Positions 34,787 to 42,979 of a stretch of DNA of 62,251 bases are shown piece by piece; within the stretch, counting starts at the first letter, position 1; each line of letters opens with the position of its first letter. The position numbers were made by a program, and so were the translations under genes. Under the pieces are notes generated by a model. It made no database searches, had not been told where the DNA came from, and worked only from the letters and a program-made list of their open reading frames with translations. Origin of the DNA: Flavobacterium shii (lineage in GTDB: Bacteria > Bacteroidota > Bacteroidia > Flavobacteriales > Flavobacteriaceae). Where the stretch lies: contig NZ_JAOZEW010000030.1 of the NCBI RefSeq assembly GCF_025847235.1, positions 1-62,251 of the forward strand. Direction: 5' to 3'.

Positions 34787-37127
34787 TGGTGTTTTATTAT
34801 TTGCTTATGGTGTTATTTATGCATGCGGAGGTGGGGATGATTGGGATTTTTTTGGTTATAACTCTAATTTTACTCCAGAAACATTTACAGATAAATCATA
34901 TTCTCCACTTTTTTTGTCAGGAGATGTTTTTTATGGAATCGGATTTGATACACAGCATAATTCCAGATTTAATGATAGAATTAAATCTGATTGGAATGAG
35001 TATTTAAAAACGAGATTAGATACAGCGACGGTAAATTATTTTTTAATTGGAGATAGTACACCGAGATATTATTCTGATAAAAATAAAATTTCAGAAAGTA
35101 AGACGGAAATTACGCAGCTACATACTTTTTTTAAGACCCAAAAAGCGAATGAGACTTCTTTGAAATGGGCAAAGAAGATTAATTTGAAAGATGATAAGAC
35201 CAAAAGTTTTCTTGAGTTTTTATATTTGGCGCAAAAAATAGAAACCGTTTCTATAGGGGATGATTATTGGAGCTATGATCCTGTTGTGGCGAAAACTTTC
35301 GATGATTTGAAAATGATTCAGTCTATCGAAAATGTATACAATACTACATCGGATTCTTTCCTGAAAAACAGATATTGGTTTCTTACAGTTAAGGCTTATT
35401 TTTATAGTAATAGTAAGCAAAAAGCAATTGATTTTTTTAATAAAACCGAAAAAAATGTACCTAAAAATGTGTTGTATTATCGTGCGCTTTCTTATATAGC
35501 AGGGATTAATTATCAACAGAAAAATTATTCTACATCCAATTATTTGTATGCTCAGGTATTTGATAAATGTCCTGAAATGAGGGTTGTTACCGCTTATAGT
35601 TTTCATCCTCAAAACGAAACAGATTGGGATAAATCTTTGGCTATGGCAAAAGATAATAAAGAAAAGGCTGCGCTTTGGGCAATTCACGGTTATTATAAAG
35701 ATGAAAAACAAGCAGTCGGGAAGATTTATGAATTAGATCCCAAAAGTGAGCATTTGAATTATTTGCTTACAAGATTGGTGAATAAACAAGAGCAGGATAT
35801 TAATAATTCGTTTCAGGTAAAAAGCAATTCAGGAGATTATTCAGATTACAGTGCACCAGTTGTAAGGCAAACAGTTGCTGATAATAAGAAAGAAAACCAA
35901 ACTAAAATTGATAAGAAAGGATTTGATTTGGTGTCAAAAATAGCTGCTGCTGGAAATACAGAGAAGCCTTATTTGTGGGATATTGCTTTGGGGTATTTGC
36001 AGACTTTAAAAGGGGAGTATACAAGTGCAGATAATAATTTTAATAAGGTCGAAAAAACAATGCCAAATACTGAACTGGCAAAGTATCAATTGCGATTACT
36101 TCGTTTTGTAAATAATATGAGTAAAATTGATAAACTTACAGATCAAAATGAAAAAACAATTTTAGTCGATTTAAATTGGTTGTACCAAGAACTTCCGAAA
36201 ACTTATAAAGGACAGGAATTTCGCTATCAAAACGCCTCTAGCTGGAGTAAAAATTATTTGGCAACATTATATAGGGCTAAGTCTAATCCTGTAATGGCGG
36301 AATTGTTTGTTAGTAATTCTGATTATTATAGTTATTGGGGAGGGGGAAATGCTTTTTATGATAATGAAAAGAATTTACTGGATATGAAAACATTTTTGGT
36401 TAAACCTAATAAAACCGAAATAGAAAAAATAGCATTTGGGATTTATAATCTAAAACTAAAAGATATTAATAATTTTCAGGCTGTTCAAGCGACATTTAAG
36501 AATAAAATCCCAGAGGCAATTGTTTTTATGGCGCAAACAGATTCGGTGCAATATTATACTTTTTTAGGAAACCCATTTAATGGAAATATTAAGGATTGTC
36601 ATGATTGTGATCATACCGCTTATCAAAAAAAGAAATACTCTCAAATGGATTTCTTAACAACGATTAAAGCGATGCAGGATAAATTAGCGAAGAATGAAGA
36701 TGTTTACACGAATAGCTTATTGCTAGGAAATGCATTTTATAATATTACTCATTTTGGTAATGGAAGAACTTTCTATGAAATAAATATTGTAGGCTATGGA
36801 TCGAGTCCATACTCGTTTAGGGATTCTATGAGAAAAATGATTACAGATTGTTCGTTGCCTAAAATGTATTACCAAAAGGCATTTGAAGCCGCTACAACCA
36901 AGGAGCAAAAAGCAAAATGTACTTATATGTTGGCAAAGTGTGAGCGTAATGAATATTATAATAAAAAATACAGTACTGTTAAAAATTGGTGGACTGCAAA
37001 TGATGATAAAATTAATTTCTTGGCATGGAATAGCTTTAAGATATTAAAAAATCAGTATTCGGATACGAAGTATTATCAGGATGTAATTGCCGAATGCGGT
37101 TATTTTAACACCTATATTAATCAATAG
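34746..37127 (+). CDS. Large secreted protein with TPR-like middle
   Basis: 793 aa. The N-terminus is a signal peptide or lipoprotein signal (FLVSSGVLLFAYGVIYACGGGDDWD, possible Cys27). The central part (about 200-480) has helix pairs typical of TPR-type repeats (YYRALSYIAGINYQQKNYSTSNYLYAQVFDKCP, WDIALGYLQTLKGEYTSADNNFNKVEK). Two CxxC-like cysteines occur at DCHDCDHT. Probably an exported scaffold acting with the lipoprotein whose gene overlaps it. Function unknown. Confidence 0.7.
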   Translation: MKKIFLNKFFLVSSGVLLFAYGVIYACGGGDDWDFFGYNSNFTPETFTDKSYSPLFLSGDVFYGIGFDTQHNSRFNDRIKSDWNEYLKTRLDTATVNYFLIGDSTPRYYSDKNKISESKTEITQLHTFFKTQKANETSLKWAKKINLKDDKTKSFLEFLYLAQKIETVSIGDDYWSYDPVVAKTFDDLKMIQSIENVYNTTSDSFLKNRYWFLTVKAYFYSNSKQKAIDFFNKTEKNVPKNVLYYRALSYIAGINYQQKNYSTSNYLYAQVFDKCPEMRVVTAYSFHPQNETDWDKSLAMAKDNKEKAALWAIHGYYKDEKQAVGKIYELDPKSEHLNYLLTRLVNKQEQDINNSFQVKSNSGDYSDYSAPVVRQTVADNKKENQTKIDKKGFDLVSKIAAAGNTEKPYLWDIALGYLQTLKGEYTSADNNFNKVEKTMPNTELAKYQLRLLRFVNNMSKIDKLTDQNEKTILVDLNWLYQELPKTYKGQEFRYQNASSWSKNYLATLYRAKSNPVMAELFVSNSDYYSYWGGGNAFYDNEKNLLDMKTFLVKPNKTEIEKIAFGIYNLKLKDINNFQAVQATFKNKIPEAIVFMAQTDSVQYYTFLGNPFNGNIKDCHDCDHTAYQKKKYSQMDFLTTIKAMQDKLAKNEDVYTNSLLLGNAFYNITHFGNGRTFYEINIVGYGSSPYSFRDSMRKMITDCSLPKMYYQKAFEAATTKEQKAKCTYMLAKCERNEYYNKKYSTVKNWWTANDDKINFLAWNSFKILKNQYSDTKYYQDVIAECGYFNTYINQ

Positions 37128-37144
37128 AATTATCTAAAAAAGTC

Positions 37145-37555
37145 ATGATGATCAATAAAATAGAACATATAGGTATTGCGGTAAAAGATTTAGAAGTTTC
37201 GAATGTATTGTTTGAAAAATTATTTGGAGTGCCGGCATATAAATCTGAAGAGGTGGAAAGTGAAGGGGTAATGACTTCTTTTTTTCAGAATGGTCCAAAT
37301 AAAATCGAGCTCCTTGCTGCAACAAATCCAGAGAGTCCGATAGCAAAGTTTTTGGAAAAAAAGGGGGAGGGAATTCATCATATAGCTTTTGATGTAACTG
37401 ATATTATAGCAGAAGTAGAACGTTTGAAAAAAGAAGGTTTTGTTGTTTTAAACGAAAAACCTAAAAAAGGAGCGGATAATAAACTCGTTGTTTTCTTGCA
37501 TCCTAAAAGCACAAATGGTGTTTTGGTTGAGTTATGTCAGGAAATTAAAAAATAA
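37145..37555 (+). CDS. mce: Methylmalonyl-CoA epimerase
   Basis: 136 aa, usual size. Interconverts (R)- and (S)-methylmalonyl-CoA, linking propionyl-CoA and succinyl-CoA metabolism. The vicinal-oxygen-chelate fold is evident from two related halves: KIEHIGIAVKDLEVSNVLFEKLFG and HHIAFDVTDIIAEVERLK. Metal ligands are His8, His78-79 and Glu near VLVELCQ. The start could equally be the ATG 3 nt downstream. It is not clustered with the mutase here. Confidence 0.88.
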   Translation: MMINKIEHIGIAVKDLEVSNVLFEKLFGVPAYKSEEVESEGVMTSFFQNGPNKIELLAATNPESPIAKFLEKKGEGIHHIAFDVTDIIAEVERLKKEGFVVLNEKPKKGADNKLVVFLHPKSTNGVLVELCQEIKK

Positions 37556-37696
37556 AGTAAAATAATTGAGTAAACTAGAAGCTTAAAAATCAGCTAGTTT
37601 AAAATTTAACAAAATTAATAATGAGATTTACGTAAAAATCATCCCAAAATATTTGGTGCGATTGAAAAATAGTGGTAATATTGCAACCTCAAAACC

Positions 37697-37770
37697 GGTC
37701 CTATAGCTCAGCTGGTTAGAGCACCTGACTCATAATCAGGTGGTCCCTGGTTCGAGCCCAGGTGGGACCA
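37697..37770 (+). tRNA. tRNA with CAT anticodon (Met, or Ile2)
   Basis: 74 nt with the discriminator base. The acceptor GGTCCTA pairs with the 3' strand TGGGACC, the D-arm has AGCTCAGCTGGTTAGAGC, the anticodon stem CCTGA/TCAGG encloses the loop CTCATAA (anticodon CAT), and the T-arm has GGTTCGAGCC. CCA is not encoded. The loop is shared by elongator Met and lysidine-modified Ile2 tRNAs, which cannot be separated by eye; the initiator is excluded because its anticodon-stem GGG/CCC run is absent. Confidence 0.95.
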
Positions 37771-37780
37771 CATTTTAAGT

Positions 37781-37816
37781 TTAAAAGCCTTTACAGCAAT
37801 GTAGAGGTTTTTTTTA
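37781..37816 (+). terminator. tRNA terminator
   Basis: CCTTTACA and TGTAGAGG arms (one G-T pair) around GCAA, followed by seven T. Confidence 0.7.
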
Positions 37817-38280
37817 TATGACGTAAACCCAGTATTCATGGGCTTTTGAAGGATCAAGACATAAATCTGGGATCAGGTGCAAAAGTTGGGATTAAGCAAA
37901 AAGATTAGATAATCTGAATAAGAAGAAATCCGTTTTTCGGTAAGAGGTTATTTTTTTAAAGGGGTTGAGGTTTTATTTTTAGATTCAGCTCTTAAAGAAA
38001 AGCATTTGCTGTGGGTTTGAAAAAAAAAGTTTCTTAATAATTGGTGATTTTGAAGCTCTTAATTTATGGTAGGGTTTAGGGTTATTTCGTTTGATTTTTT
38101 TTTAATTATTTTGAAAAAGATGTTGTTGTATAGGATTTTATGCACATAAAGAGTTGATTGTTTTAAGGCTGTTTTTCTTTGATGAAATGTAAAATAATTA
38201 AAAATCAGGTGATTATGTGTAAATAGATGGAGGTTAATATTAGGGTTTGTGAAATTTGTTAAGCTTTTTTATTCTTGCTA

Positions 38281-38310
38281 TTGCAACTTTCTCTAAAAGT
38301 TATACATTTG
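38281..38310 (+). promoter_or_regulatory. Promoter of the PID-CTERM mini-gene
   Basis: TTG at 38281-38283 and TACATTTG at 38303-38310, with a 19-nt spacer. The leader to the ATG at 38412 is about 95 nt. Confidence 0.6.
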
Positions 38311-38411
38311 TCGGGTGATTTTTTTTAAGATTTTATATTATTAAAAATCAGATTACAAGAACAAATTTTTCGATTTATTGGATTGAATTTCAAAAGGTTT
38401 AAAATTTTTAT

Positions 38412-38624
38412 ATGAAGATTATTTCAAGTAGGTTTTTAACGATGGTGTTGTTTTTATTAGTTGGAGTTGGCGTTTTTGCACAATCTGGCCCACCTCCTCC
38501 GGGAATTCCGCCTCCTCCGGGATTGCCTATTGATGAGAGTCTTCTTTTCTTATTTGTTGCAGGGCTATTATTTGGAATATATATTATATATAGATATACA
38601 TTAAAAACAAAAACTCCAGTGTAA
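38412..38624 (+). CDS. PID-CTERM-type mini-protein
   Basis: 70 aa. Signal peptide (FLTMVLFLLVGVGVFAQS), a proline-rich linker (GPPPPGIPPPPGL), the PID motif, one membrane helix (SLLFLFVAGLLFGIYIIY) and a basic tail. This matches the tripartite PID-CTERM sorting signal of flavobacteria, except that there is almost no protein before it: the mature cargo would be about a dozen residues. It has its own promoter and terminator, so it is probably a genuine small gene and not a fragment. Confidence 0.75.
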   Translation: MKIISSRFLTMVLFLLVGVGVFAQSGPPPPGIPPPPGLPIDESLLFLFVAGLLFGIYIIYRYTLKTKTPV

Positions 38625-38642
38625 ACTGGAGTTTTTGTTTTT
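38603..38642 (+). terminator. Terminator overlapping the PID-CTERM gene end
   Basis: ACTCCAGT and ACTGGAGT arms flanked by AAAAACAAAA and TTTTTGTTTTT. The stop codon (38622-38624) sits in the loop, so the left arm is coding sequence. Confidence 0.8.
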
Positions 38643-38666
38643 AATGACTGTTTTTTATTTTATTTT

Positions 38667-39254
38667 TTATTCGTTTTTATATAATCGTGAAACGTATTTT
38701 CCGATTACATCAAACTCTAAATTTATTTTAGTTCCAACTGTGAAGTTTTTGAAATTAGTATTTTCAAATGTGTAGGGTATAATTGATACGCCGAATTGGT
38801 TTTTCTTGGAGTTTACAACTGTTAGGCTAACTCCATTTACTGTAATAGAACCTTTCTCAATTGTGATGTTGCTTAGTTTTTCGTCATATTCAAAAGTGTA
38901 GTTCCAGCTACCATTAGCTTCTTCTATTGTAATGCAATTTCCGGTTTGATCGACGTGACCTTGTACAAGATGGCCGTCAAGACGATCTCCTAGCTTCATT
39001 CCTCTTTCTAAATTAATAATATCTCCAACTTTCCATTCAGCTATATTGGTTTTTTGTATGGTTTCTGCTATGGCAGTAACGGTGTAGAGAGAATTGTTAA
39101 TTGCTACAACTGTTAAGCAAATGCCATTATGGGAGACGCTTTGGTCTATTTTGAGTTCATTTGAGATCGTAGAATCTACAGTTATGTGGATATTATCTCT
39201 GTCTTTTTTTATATCGGCAACCTTGCCAAGTGTTTCTATGATTCCTGTAAACAT
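38667..39254 (-). CDS. ribE: Riboflavin synthase, alpha subunit
   Basis: 195 aa. Dismutates two 6,7-dimethyl-8-ribityllumazine molecules to riboflavin. The two lumazine-binding halves are plain: MFTGIIETLGKV, SHNGICLTVV and LVQGHVDQTG in the first and second repeats, and GSITVNGVSLTVV in the second. Length matches the family. It is divergent from pdxA across 58 bp that contain overlapping promoter boxes. Confidence 0.94.
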   Translation of the reverse strand: MFTGIIETLGKVADIKKDRDNIHITVDSTISNELKIDQSVSHNGICLTVVAINNSLYTVTAIAETIQKTNIAEWKVGDIINLERGMKLGDRLDGHLVQGHVDQTGNCITIEEANGSWNYTFEYDEKLSNITIEKGSITVNGVSLTVVNSKKNQFGVSIIPYTFENTNFKNFTVGTKINLEFDVIGKYVSRLYKNE

Positions 39255-39271
39255 TTCTTATTTTATTTTAC

Positions 39272-39292
39272 TAAATTTGCACATCAAAATTA
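39272..39292. promoter_or_regulatory. Back-to-back -7 boxes of pdxA and ribE
   Basis: TAAATTTG (39272-39279, plus strand) suits pdxA, and CAAAATTA (39285-39292), which reads TAATTTTG on the minus strand, suits ribE. No convincing -33 elements are seen. Confidence 0.4.
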
Positions 39293-39312
39293 GTAATAAA
39301 TAACCTGTGGTC

Positions 39313-40362
39313 ATGATAAAAAATGCAGAAAATATAATCGTCGGAATTTCAATAGGAGATTTAAACGGTATTGGAAGCGAAGTAGTTCTTAAAACATTCG
39401 AAGATTCAAGAATGTTAGAGCTGTGTACTCCAGTTATTTTTGCAAATGTGAAAATACTGTCTTTTATAAAAAAGAATTTCACATCGTCAGCGATGTTGCA
39501 TGGAATTGATAAGTTAGATCAAATTTTACCTGGAAAAATAAATGTTTTTAATCTTTGGAGAGAAGGAATCGATATTAATCTGGGAACTAATGATGATAAA
39601 GTAGGGGAATATGCTGTAAAGTCGTTTGTGGCTGCTACAAAAGCTTTAAAAGAAGGAATTGTAGATGTTTTGGTGACTGCGCCTATTAATAAATATAATA
39701 TTCAGTCGGAAACATTTAAATTTCCGGGACATACCGATTATTTGGATCAGGAATTAGAAGGTAATGCTTTAATGATGATGGTTCAGGATAATTTAAGAGT
39801 GGGATTATTGACTGATCATATTCCGTTAAGTGAAGTGACATCACATCTTACGGAAGAATTAATCGAGCGAAAAATTCAGACTATAAAGCAATCTTTAATC
39901 CAGGATTTTAGCATCAATAAGCCAAAAATTGCAGTTTTAGGAATTAATCCTCACTGTGGAGATGGAGGCGTGATTGGTAAAGAGGATGATGCGATTTTAA
40001 AACCTGCATTGAAGAAAATATTTGATAAAGGGACATTGGTTTTTGGACCTTTTCCTGCAGATGGCTTCTTTGGGAGTAATCAGTATGAGAAATATGATGC
40101 TATTGTGGCAACATATCATGATCAGGGATTGATCCCTTTTAAAACATTGTCTTTTGGAAAAGGAGTTAATTATACAGCGGGTTTAAATAAGGTGAGAACT
40201 TCGCCGGATCACGGTACTGCTTATGATATTGCAGGAAAAGACATCGCCGATTATAATTCATTTAAGGAGGCAGTTTATTTGGCAATAGACATATTTCGCT
40301 CTCGTAATCAATATGAGGAGATTAGCAAAAAACCTCTTAAAATAAAAGAAAAACAGTTATAA
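39313..40362 (+). CDS. pdxA: 4-hydroxythreonine-4-phosphate dehydrogenase
   Basis: 349 aa from ATG 39313; an in-frame GTG 6 nt earlier adds only two residues. NAD-dependent oxidation and decarboxylation of 4-phospho-hydroxythreonine in pyridoxal phosphate synthesis. Typical motifs: VGISIGDLNGIGSEV near the N-terminus (the GDPxGIGPE loop), metal-binding histidines in FPGHTDYL and YHDQGLIPFK, and NPHCGDGG near 218. Cytoplasmic. Divergent from ribE, so two cofactor genes share one promoter region. Confidence 0.94.
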   Translation: MIKNAENIIVGISIGDLNGIGSEVVLKTFEDSRMLELCTPVIFANVKILSFIKKNFTSSAMLHGIDKLDQILPGKINVFNLWREGIDINLGTNDDKVGEYAVKSFVAATKALKEGIVDVLVTAPINKYNIQSETFKFPGHTDYLDQELEGNALMMMVQDNLRVGLLTDHIPLSEVTSHLTEELIERKIQTIKQSLIQDFSINKPKIAVLGINPHCGDGGVIGKEDDAILKPALKKIFDKGTLVFGPFPADGFFGSNQYEKYDAIVATYHDQGLIPFKTLSFGKGVNYTAGLNKVRTSPDHGTAYDIAGKDIADYNSFKEAVYLAIDIFRSRNQYEEISKKPLKIKEKQL

Positions 40363-40405
40363 ACAAAAAAAGGTGAATAAGATTATTAGTTTTACAATAA
40401 TTTTA

Positions 40406-40413
40406 TATCTTTG
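40406..40413 (+). promoter_or_regulatory. -7 box of the yceD-rpmF operon
   Basis: TATCTTTG followed by CACC is a strong match to the Flavobacterium -7 consensus, 57 nt before the start at 40470. A -33 TTG is not obvious. Confidence 0.5.
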
Positions 40414-40469
40414 CACCCCGATTCAGACTTCTGTGGTTCAGAATATGAATTAGGAAAAATGATGTTGAA

Positions 40470-41012
40470 ATGAGCAAGACAAAAGAATATTTAATTCAGT
40501 TCATAGGATTAAAGTTAGGGAAACACCATTTTGAGTATCAAATAAATAATGTGTTCTTTGAGAACTTTGATTATGATGAATTTCAAAATTCGGATATTAA
40601 AGTAGAAGTAGTTTTAGAGAAGAAAAGCAGTATGTTGGAGTTGAGCTTCAAACACAAAGGAACTGTAAATGTACCTTGTGATTTAACAAACGAAGATTTT
40701 GATTTACCATTAAAGGGTAAAATGACATTGATAGTTCGTTTTGGAGAAGCTTTTAATAACGACAATGAAGAATTGCTTATTCTACCACATGGTGAATTTG
40801 AAATAGACATAGCACAATATGTTTATGAGATGATTGCACTTTCGGTACCTCTAAAAAGAATTCATCCAGGAATAAAAGACGGAAGTTTAAAAACGGAAGC
40901 CTTGGATAAACTGAATGAGCTGACTATAAAAGAACAAAAAGAAGAGAGTACAAAAGAAGAAGATATTGACCCTCGTTGGGACAAATTAAAGAAACTATTA
41001 ACGGATAAATAA
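40470..41012 (+). CDS. DUF177 (YceD) family protein
   Basis: 180 aa. The family is encoded next to rpmF in most bacteria and is linked to 23S rRNA metabolism. The characteristic core VPCDLTNEDFDLPLKGKMTLIVRF (around 69-92) resembles the CxRCLxP region but with a single Cys, and an acidic segment (EELLILPHGEFEIDIAQYVYEMIALSVPLKRIHP) follows. The C-terminus ends DPRWDKLKKLL, the usual family ending. rpmF starts 9 nt downstream. Confidence 0.88.
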   Translation: MSKTKEYLIQFIGLKLGKHHFEYQINNVFFENFDYDEFQNSDIKVEVVLEKKSSMLELSFKHKGTVNVPCDLTNEDFDLPLKGKMTLIVRFGEAFNNDNEELLILPHGEFEIDIAQYVYEMIALSVPLKRIHPGIKDGSLKTEALDKLNELTIKEQKEESTKEEDIDPRWDKLKKLLTDK

Positions 41013-41021
41013 TATAGTAAA

Positions 41022-41216
41022 ATGGCACATCCTAAGAGAAAAATCTCGAAAACAAGAAGAGATAAAAGAAGAACACATTATAAAGCTACTGTAGCTCAAA
41101 TTGCTACATGTCCTATCACTGGAGAGGCGCATTTATACCACAGAGCTTACTGGCATGAAGGGAAAATGTACTACAGAGGGCAAGTTGTTATAGATAAATC
41201 TGTAGCTGTTGCTTAA
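41022..41216 (+). CDS. rpmF: 50S ribosomal protein L32
   Basis: 64 aa. Basic N-terminus MAHPKRKISKTRRDKRRTHYKA and the ATCPITGEAHLYHRAYW stretch are typical of L32. Only one of the four zinc cysteines seen in C+ forms remains, so this is the C- (zinc-free) version. It follows yceD, the standard order, with a terminator immediately after it. Confidence 0.95.
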   Translation: MAHPKRKISKTRRDKRRTHYKATVAQIATCPITGEAHLYHRAYWHEGKMYYRGQVVIDKSVAVA

Positions 41217-41239
41217 TACATTTTTGTAAATGATATTAG

Positions 41240-41268
41240 AACTCTCACTATGTGAGAGTTTTTTTTGT
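41240..41268 (+). terminator. Terminator after rpmF
   Basis: AACTCTCAC and GTGAGAGTT arms with a TAT loop and eight T. It implies that fabH downstream has its own promoter or depends on read-through. Confidence 0.8.
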
Positions 41269-41388
41269 TTGTTATAACTTTCTTTATTTAGGAAATTTAT
41301 GACATTACGTTTAGAATTTTTTTTGTAATTTTCAAGTCTTTTAAAAATTTTTCAAATACCAGTATTTGAGAGGAAATAATAGAATATA

Positions 41389-42387
41389 ATGAATACAATC
41401 ACAGCCGCAATAACCGCTGTTGGAGCTTATGTTCCAGACTTTGTACTTTCAAACAAAGTCTTAGAAACCATGGTAGATACCAATGATGAATGGATAACTA
41501 CCCGCACCGGAATAAAAGAAAGAAGAATTCTTAAAGATACTGATAAAGGAACCTCATTCCTTGCTATAAAAGCAGCACAAGATTTAATAGCCAAAGCTAA
41601 TATTGATCCATTGGAGATTGATATGATAATAATGGCAACCGCTACAGCAGATATGCCAGTAGCATCTACAGGAGTTTATGTTGCTACAGAAATTGGTGCA
41701 ACAAATGCTTTTGCATACGATTTACAAGCAGCTTGTTCTAGTTTCCTTTACGGAATGTCTACTGCAGCAGCATACATTCAATCGGGAAGATATAAAAAAG
41801 TATTACTAATAGGAGCAGATAAAATGTCTTCGATAGTAGATTATACAGACAGATCGACTTGTATTATTTTTGGAGATGGAGCAGGAGCAGTATTATTTGA
41901 ACCAAATTACGAAGGTTTAGGCTTGCAAGATGAATATTTGCGTAGTGATGGTGTAGGTCGTGATTTCTTAAAAATACCTGCTGGGGGATCTTTAATCCCT
42001 ACTTCTTTAGAAACGATTAAAGACAATAGACATAATATTATTCAAGACGGAAAAACTGTTTTTAAATATGCAGTTACCAATATGGCAGACGCAAGTGAAT
42101 TAATTCTTAAAAGAAATAATTTAACTAATGAAGATGTAAGTTGGTTAGTACCGCACCAGGCAAATAAACGTATTATTGATGCTACTGCAAGCAGAATGAA
42201 TCTAGAAGATTCAAAAGTATTAATGAATATCGAAAGATATGGTAATACTACATCGGCTACATTACCATTGGTACTTAGCGATTTTGAACATTTATTCAAA
42301 AAAGGAGATAACATTATTTTTGCCGCTTTTGGAGGTGGGTTCACTTGGGGATCTATTTACTTAAAATGGGCATACGATAAAAAATAA
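41389..42387 (+). CDS. fabH: Beta-ketoacyl-ACP synthase III
   Basis: 332 aa. Starts fatty-acid synthesis by condensing an acyl-CoA primer with malonyl-ACP. Catalytic Cys116 in QAACSSFLYG, His in WLVPHQANKRIIDA and Asn in NIERYGNTTSATLP complete the triad. Length is standard. It precedes accB and accC, which make its malonyl substrate. Confidence 0.95.
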   Translation: MNTITAAITAVGAYVPDFVLSNKVLETMVDTNDEWITTRTGIKERRILKDTDKGTSFLAIKAAQDLIAKANIDPLEIDMIIMATATADMPVASTGVYVATEIGATNAFAYDLQAACSSFLYGMSTAAAYIQSGRYKKVLLIGADKMSSIVDYTDRSTCIIFGDGAGAVLFEPNYEGLGLQDEYLRSDGVGRDFLKIPAGGSLIPTSLETIKDNRHNIIQDGKTVFKYAVTNMADASELILKRNNLTNEDVSWLVPHQANKRIIDATASRMNLEDSKVLMNIERYGNTTSATLPLVLSDFEHLFKKGDNIIFAAFGGGFTWGSIYLKWAYDKK

Positions 42388-42410
42388 ATTTAAACTAAAA
42401 ACGAACAATT

Positions 42411-42890
42411 ATGGATTTAAAAGAAATTCAAAACCTAATCAAATTTGTAGCAAATTCGGGAGTTGCTGAAGTAAAGTTGGAGATGGATGATGTTAAAATC
42501 ACCATTAGAACCACTTTAGAGGGGAATGTAACAGAAACCACGTATGTTCAACAATTACCTGCTCAGGCAGCATTACAACAAGCTGTTCCTCAACAAACAG
42601 TTCCAGTAGTAACAACTACAGAGACGCCTGCTGCTGTAGAGGATTCAAAATTTATCACTATAAAATCGCCAATTATTGGAACTTTTTATAGAAAACCTTC
42701 ACCAGACAAACCAGCTTTTGCTGAGGTGGGTACTACAATTGCAAAAGGAGATGTTCTTTGTGTAATTGAAGCAATGAAATTATTCAATGAAATTGAATCT
42801 GAGGTTTCTGGGAAAATAGTTAAAATTTTAGTAGACGATATGTCTCCGGTAGAATTTGACCAACCATTATTTTTAGTTGATCCATCATAA
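42411..42890 (+). CDS. accB: Biotin carboxyl carrier protein of acetyl-CoA carboxylase
   Basis: 159 aa. Carries carboxybiotin between the two halves of acetyl-CoA carboxylase. The biotinyl lysine is Lys123 in CVIEAMKLFNEI. A Gln/Pro/Thr-rich linker (about 48-78) separates the N-terminal segment from the biotinyl domain, as usual. It starts 23 nt after fabH. Confidence 0.95.
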   Translation: MDLKEIQNLIKFVANSGVAEVKLEMDDVKITIRTTLEGNVTETTYVQQLPAQAALQQAVPQQTVPVVTTTETPAAVEDSKFITIKSPIIGTFYRKPSPDKPAFAEVGTTIAKGDVLCVIEAMKLFNEIESEVSGKIVKILVDDMSPVEFDQPLFLVDPS

Positions 42891-42892
42891 AA

Positions 42893-42975
42893 ATTTAGAT
42901 TTTAGATTTTAGATTTTAGAAATTTTCTACAATCTAATGATCAAACTATCTAATTATCTAATTATCTAATTTTAA
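42893..42975 (+). repeat. Simple-sequence spacer between accB and accC
   Basis: TAGATTT is repeated four times (about 42896-42920) and CTAATTAT three times (about 42949-42972). No ORF or terminator is present. It resembles the CGACTTT spacer in the sdh operon: short tandem repeats placed inside an operon. Confidence 0.6.
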
Positions 42976-42979
42976 AAAG

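Larger units (their letters stand above)
37771..38411. other. Intergenic region after the tRNA
   Basis: 641 bp. A terminator follows the tRNA at once (37781-37815), and the promoter for the small gene at 38412 lies at 38281-38310. In the AT-rich 450 bp between them I see no ORF of note or strong repeat. Confidence 0.5.

Noticed and set aside
35220..35711. 163-codon minus-strand frame opposite the TPR-like gene
   Set aside because: It is the complement of AT-rich coding sequence, rich in Ile and Phe, with no signal or motif.
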